From the NCBI GenBank assembly GCA_012840625.1, contig DUSB01000068.1, forward strand, positions 1 through 8,096: a DNA stretch of 8,096 bases. The letters run 5' to 3'. The notes beneath the pieces were generated by a model. That model was not told where the DNA came from. It did not search any database and saw only the letters and a list, made by a program, of their open reading frames with translations. This DNA is from Syntrophomonadaceae bacterium (GTDB lineage: Bacteria > Bacillota > Syntrophomonadia > Syntrophomonadales > Syntrophomonadaceae). How positions within the stretch are numbered: position 1 is the first letter of the stretch; the number at the start of each line of letters is the position of its first letter. This document shows positions 4,820 through 8,096 of the stretch, in pieces. The position numbers and the translations under genes were made by a program.

Positions 4820-6226
4820 ATGGCCAATTTGAGAAATATTCCACCCATTGATGACCTTCTGGCACAGAAGCAGGTACAGGAGTTCTGCCAGGTCTATAAT
4901 CGTGAATTTGTCCTCAGCAAGCTTAGAGAAGCGGTAGTCCTGACCCGGGAAAGATTAAAAGCAAGCCCGGGGGATTTTACCCGGGAGATGCTGCAGGAAA
5001 TGATTCTGGAGCAGACCCAGGTTCTGCTGGCTGAGTCAGCATCAGGGACTATGCGGGAAGTTATCAATGCCAGTGGAGTGGTTTTGCATACCAATTTGGG
5101 AAGAGCCCCTCTGGGCTTGCGAGCCTTGGATTATCTGCAGGATATGGCAGCACAGTATAATAACCTGGAGATGGATCTGGCCAGCGGGGAACGCGGTTCA
5201 CGCTACATCCATGTGGAGGACCTGCTGGTTCAACTTACCGGTGCAGAGGCGGCTCTGGTGGTAAACAACAATGCGGCCGCGGTGCTCTTAACGCTGATGA
5301 CATTGGGGCAGGGACAGGAGGTCGTTGTCTCCAGGGGTCAGCTGGTTGAAATCGGGGGCGCGTTTCGTATTCCGGAAGTAATGAAGTTAAGTGGAGCCCA
5401 CCTAGTTGAAGTGGGCACCACCAATAAAACATATATTTCTGATTATGAGCAGGCTATCAATGAAGAAACCGCCCTATTGTTTGCAGCGCATACCTCCAAT
5501 TACAGGATAGTAGGCTTTACCCGGGAAGTTGCTCTGGAGGAGCTGGTCGATCTGGGTCGCAGGCGGGGGATTCCGGTGGTTCAGGATCTGGGCAGCGGTA
5601 TCCTGCTTGATTTGTCCGCTGCAGGGTTAAAAGATGAACCCACGGTGCAGGAAAGTGTGGCCGCGGGAGCGGATGTGGTAACATTCAGCGGTGATAAGCT
5701 GCTGGGGGGTCCGCAGGCCGGCATCATTGTAGGGAAGAAAGAATACATTGAGCGCATGAAGAAGAACCAGCTTACCCGTGCCCTGCGGGTAGATAAAATG
5801 ACTATTGCTGCGCTGGAAGGCACCTTGCTGGAATATCTGCTCGGCGATCCGTGGCAAGGCATACCCGTTATCCGTATGCTGACTCTATCAGCGCAGGAAC
5901 TGGAGCAAAGGGCACAAAATCTGAGCGTAAAGCTTAAAGAACAGCTAGGTTCCACCGAGCTGATAGCGGATATTTATGTAGTGCCAGTTGAAGATATGGT
6001 AGGTGGAGGCGCCTATCCCGTTCACCGTCTGTCAGGCTTTGGGGTAGCGATCCGCTTCCAGGAAAACTGCCTGGAGGCCGTAGCCCGGCAGCTGCGTCTG
6101 ATGGATCCGGCGGTGATTGCACGTCGTCAGGATGATGCCATGCTGATCAGTGTACGTACTCTTTTGGAGCAGGATGATGATAAACTGGTACAGGCATTGA
6201 TAAAGGCGATGGGTTCAATACAATAG
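4820..6226 (+). CDS. selA: L-seryl-tRNA(Sec) selenium transferase SelA
   Basis: This PLP enzyme converts seryl-tRNA(Sec) to selenocysteinyl-tRNA(Sec) using selenophosphate, through a dehydroalanyl-tRNA intermediate. At 468 residues it has the usual full length of bacterial SelA. The N-terminal tRNA-binding region starts with NIPPIDDLL. The PLP-binding lysine is K293 in FSGDKLLGGPQAG, equivalent to the E. coli catalytic lysine. Other conserved blocks are INASGVVLHTNLGRAPL (residues 82-98), ASGERGSRYIHVEDLL (121-136), VNNNAAAVLLTL (148-159), GTTNKT (199-204) and VVQDLGSG (253-260). The ribosome binding site is modest (GGGGA at about 4808-4812, seven bases upstream), which suits translation coupled to the preceding gene. 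selB follows after 41 bases, the standard selAB order. Nothing in the sequence suggests loss of function. Confidence 0.98.
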   Translation: MANLRNIPPIDDLLAQKQVQEFCQVYNREFVLSKLREAVVLTRERLKASPGDFTREMLQEMILEQTQVLLAESASGTMREVINASGVVLHTNLGRAPLGLRALDYLQDMAAQYNNLEMDLASGERGSRYIHVEDLLVQLTGAEAALVVNNNAAAVLLTLMTLGQGQEVVVSRGQLVEIGGAFRIPEVMKLSGAHLVEVGTTNKTYISDYEQAINEETALLFAAHTSNYRIVGFTREVALEELVDLGRRRGIPVVQDLGSGILLDLSAAGLKDEPTVQESVAAGADVVTFSGDKLLGGPQAGIIVGKKEYIERMKKNQLTRALRVDKMTIAALEGTLLEYLLGDPWQGIPVIRMLTLSAQELEQRAQNLSVKLKEQLGSTELIADIYVVPVEDMVGGGAYPVHRLSGFGVAIRFQENCLEAVARQLRLMDPAVIARRQDDAMLISVRTLLEQDDDKLVQALIKAMGSIQ

Positions 6227-6267
6227 ACTTTATCGATGCTAGTCCTTCACAGCAGGAGGAGAGGTTT

Positions 6268-8096
6268 ATGAAGAGACTGATAATAGGAACGGCTGGACAT
6301 ATTGACCATGGAAAGACAACCCTGGTTCGGGCTCTAACCGGGGCCAATACAGATCGGCTGCAGGAAGAAAAAAAACGCGGCATATCCATTGAACTGGGCT
6401 TTGCCCCCTTTACCCTGCCCAACGGGCAGCAGGCCGCTATAGTTGATGTGCCCGGGCATGAACGCTTTGTTCGTCATATGATGGCCGGGGCCTTTGGAAT
6501 TGATATGGTTTTATTTACCATTGCCGCGGATGAGGGTGTTATGCCCCAGACCCGTGAACATATGGATATTATTGAGCTTCTGGGAGTCGATCAGGGGGTA
6601 GTGGTGATCACCAAAAAAGACATCGTTGATGAGGAATGGCTGTTGCTGATGGAAGAAGAGGTGCAGGAATACATTGACCAGAGCATACTCAAAGGAGCCC
6701 CTATTCTATCGGTATCTAGTGTTACCGGAGAAGGCATACCCGAGCTGCTGCAGACTATCGTAGAGGTAGCTGACACAACCCATGAAAAGCCGGTTTTTGG
6801 TCCGGCACGTTTGCCCATAGATCGAGTATTTACGATTGCAGGTTTTGGTACCGTTGTAACCGGAACTCTGTGGTCAGGGCAGTTGAAAATTGGAGATACG
6901 GTCGAACTCATGCCCATTCAGCGGCAGGTTAGAATCCGCAACCTGCAGGTACATAATGAAAAAGTAGAACAAGCCCTGGCCGGACAGCGGGTGGCTGTAA
7001 ACCTGCAGGGGATAGAAGTAGCCGATATCAAACGGGGCTATGTTCTGAGTACCCCCGGGCAGCTCACACCATCGTACCGTGTTGATACCCGTCTTCATCT
7101 ATTACCAGGCAGCCCCCGGGAATTGGAGAATTGGAACCGGATTCGCTTTCATCTGGGTACAGATGAAACCCTGGGCCGGGTGGTTCTTCTGGATCGAGAC
7201 GAACTTCTGCCAGGAGAAGAAGCCTATGCTCAGATTGTTATGGAAAAGCCAGTGGTAGCCTGCAAAGGGGATCCTTTCATAATCCGTTATTACTCACCGG
7301 TTACTACCATTGGTGGGGGAAGCATTATCGACCCTGTTGCACCCAGACAAAAACGATTCCGGGAAGAGATTTTAAATGAGCTGGCGGTCAAGGAAGAGGG
7401 CAGTCTGTCTGATGTAATCCTGCATGAGCTGGAGGCAGCAGGTATAGAACTGCTTACCCTTGATGAGCTTTCCCGGCGTACTGGAGCCAGTCAAAGCGAG
7501 GTTAAAGAACAAATAGCAGTGCTGTTGAAGCAAGAACAGGCTATAGAAATCAGCAGCAAAGGAAGTTATTATTTCAGCAGCTTGGCATTAGAACAGATTT
7601 ATGAACAAATGCAGGCGGTGATGCAGGATTACCTGAATAAGTATCCGCTGCGCCAGGGTTATCCCAAAGAGGATATGCGCAGCCGTCATTTTAAGCAGTT
7701 GAATTCAAAAGAGTTTAATGCCATTATAAAATTTATGGAAGAGAAAAAGATGCTGACCAGCAATAACAATATGCTGGCACCAGCTGATTACACGCCCCGC
7801 CCGGGGAAAAAACAGCAGGAAGCCCTGCAGCAGATTCAAAGTCAGCTAAAAAAACAGCTGTTTAATCCTCCTTCGGTGGAAGAAATCAGCCAGGAACTGG
7901 GTCTGGAAGCCGAGGAGGCGCGGGAGCTTTTTGCCTATTTACTTGATCAGGGACAAGCAATTAAGGCCGGTGATAGCATGCTGTTTTCCATGGAGGCTGT
8001 CGAAGAAGGGCAAAAATTACTCAACGATTATTTTGCCCAGGAAAAGGAATTAACCTTGGCTGACTTCAGAGATCTGCTGAATACTACTCGTAAGTA
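6268..8096 (+). CDS. selB: Selenocysteine-specific translation elongation factor SelB, C-terminus cut by window edge
   Basis: SelB carries Sec-tRNA(Sec) to the ribosome and binds the SECIS hairpin next to a recoded UGA. The frame is open for 609 codons to the right edge; the family is normally somewhat over 600 residues, so only a short C-terminal piece is missing. The GTPase domain shows G1 GHIDHGKT (residues 10-17), the SelB-type switch RGISIELGF (38-46), G3 DVPGHE (60-65) and G4 TKKD (115-118). EF-Tu-like beta-barrel domains follow (for example DRVFTIAGFGTVVTGTLWSG), and the last half is the array of winged helices that binds SECIS RNA. The last visible residues, LLNTTRK, belong to the conserved final winged-helix motif. 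The ATG is preceded by AGGAGG at 6254-6259 and GAGG at 6261-6264. It is co-directional with selA, 41 bases apart. The tRNA(Sec) gene selC often lies nearby but is not in the window. Confidence 0.98.
   Translation, partial: MKRLIIGTAGHIDHGKTTLVRALTGANTDRLQEEKKRGISIELGFAPFTLPNGQQAAIVDVPGHERFVRHMMAGAFGIDMVLFTIAADEGVMPQTREHMDIIELLGVDQGVVVITKKDIVDEEWLLLMEEEVQEYIDQSILKGAPILSVSSVTGEGIPELLQTIVEVADTTHEKPVFGPARLPIDRVFTIAGFGTVVTGTLWSGQLKIGDTVELMPIQRQVRIRNLQVHNEKVEQALAGQRVAVNLQGIEVADIKRGYVLSTPGQLTPSYRVDTRLHLLPGSPRELENWNRIRFHLGTDETLGRVVLLDRDELLPGEEAYAQIVMEKPVVACKGDPFIIRYYSPVTTIGGGSIIDPVAPRQKRFREEILNELAVKEEGSLSDVILHELEAAGIELLTLDELSRRTGASQSEVKEQIAVLLKQEQAIEISSKGSYYFSSLALEQIYEQMQAVMQDYLNKYPLRQGYPKEDMRSRHFKQLNSKEFNAIIKFMEEKKMLTSNNNMLAPADYTPRPGKKQQEALQQIQSQLKKQLFNPPSVEEISQELGLEAEEARELFAYLLDQGQAIKAGDSMLFSMEAVEEGQKLLNDYFAQEKELTLADFRDLLNTTRK

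Noticed and set aside
6227..6267. Search for a selC tRNA or SECIS element between selA and selB
   Set aside because: The gap is only 41 bases and holds just the selB ribosome binding site. No tRNA-like or SECIS-like structure fits.

Overview
The window looks like chromosome of an anaerobic, endospore-forming member of the Firmicutes (class Clostridia; a Syntrophomonas- or Desulfotomaculum-like relative is my guess, not something the sequence proves). The reasons are a spore-specific YyaC-family gene with a forespore-type promoter, strong AGGAGG-type ribosome binding sites, complete selenocysteine machinery genes (selA, selB), a copper-amine-oxidase-like surface/stalk domain protein, and moderate GC with AT-rich intergenic DNA. 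A near-perfect parS site beside an M23 peptidase/bactofilin pair and yyaC suggests the region lies close to the replication origin, where these genes commonly sit next to soj/spo0J.

Layout. Positions 1-524 (minus strand, cut by the left edge) encode a secreted protein with copper-amine-oxidase N-terminal-like repeats. Positions 541-1417 contain no convincing protein gene. They hold a GC-rich, strongly self-complementary segment (about 592-1031) that looks like a large structured RNA with its own -10 box, then the parS site at 1202-1217, then a sigma-A-type promoter for the next operon. Positions 1418-2754 are a two-gene plus-strand operon: a membrane-anchored M23 peptidase and a bactofilin, closed by a clear intrinsic terminator at 2772-2796. 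Convergent to it, on the minus strand (2807-3406), is yyaC, preceded by a sigma-F-like promoter.

Positions 3526-3687 form a second structured stretch. It has three tandem stem-loops and then a three-way-junction-like fold whose closing helix covers the only good Shine-Dalgarno sequence of the following gene. That gene is a YkvI-family membrane transporter homologue. It has no canonical start codon at the position expected from its ribosome binding site. It is followed at 39-41-base gaps by selA (4820-6226) and selB (6268 to beyond the right edge), so the three probably form one transcription unit under the structured leader.

Functionally, the peptidase and bactofilin fit cell-envelope or cell-shape work. 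YyaC fits forespore or germination biology. SelA converts seryl-tRNA(Sec) to selenocysteinyl-tRNA(Sec), and SelB delivers it to recoded UGA codons. The two most interesting items are the unassigned candidate RNA at about 592-1031 and the apparent SD-sequestering leader upstream of ykvI-selA-selB.
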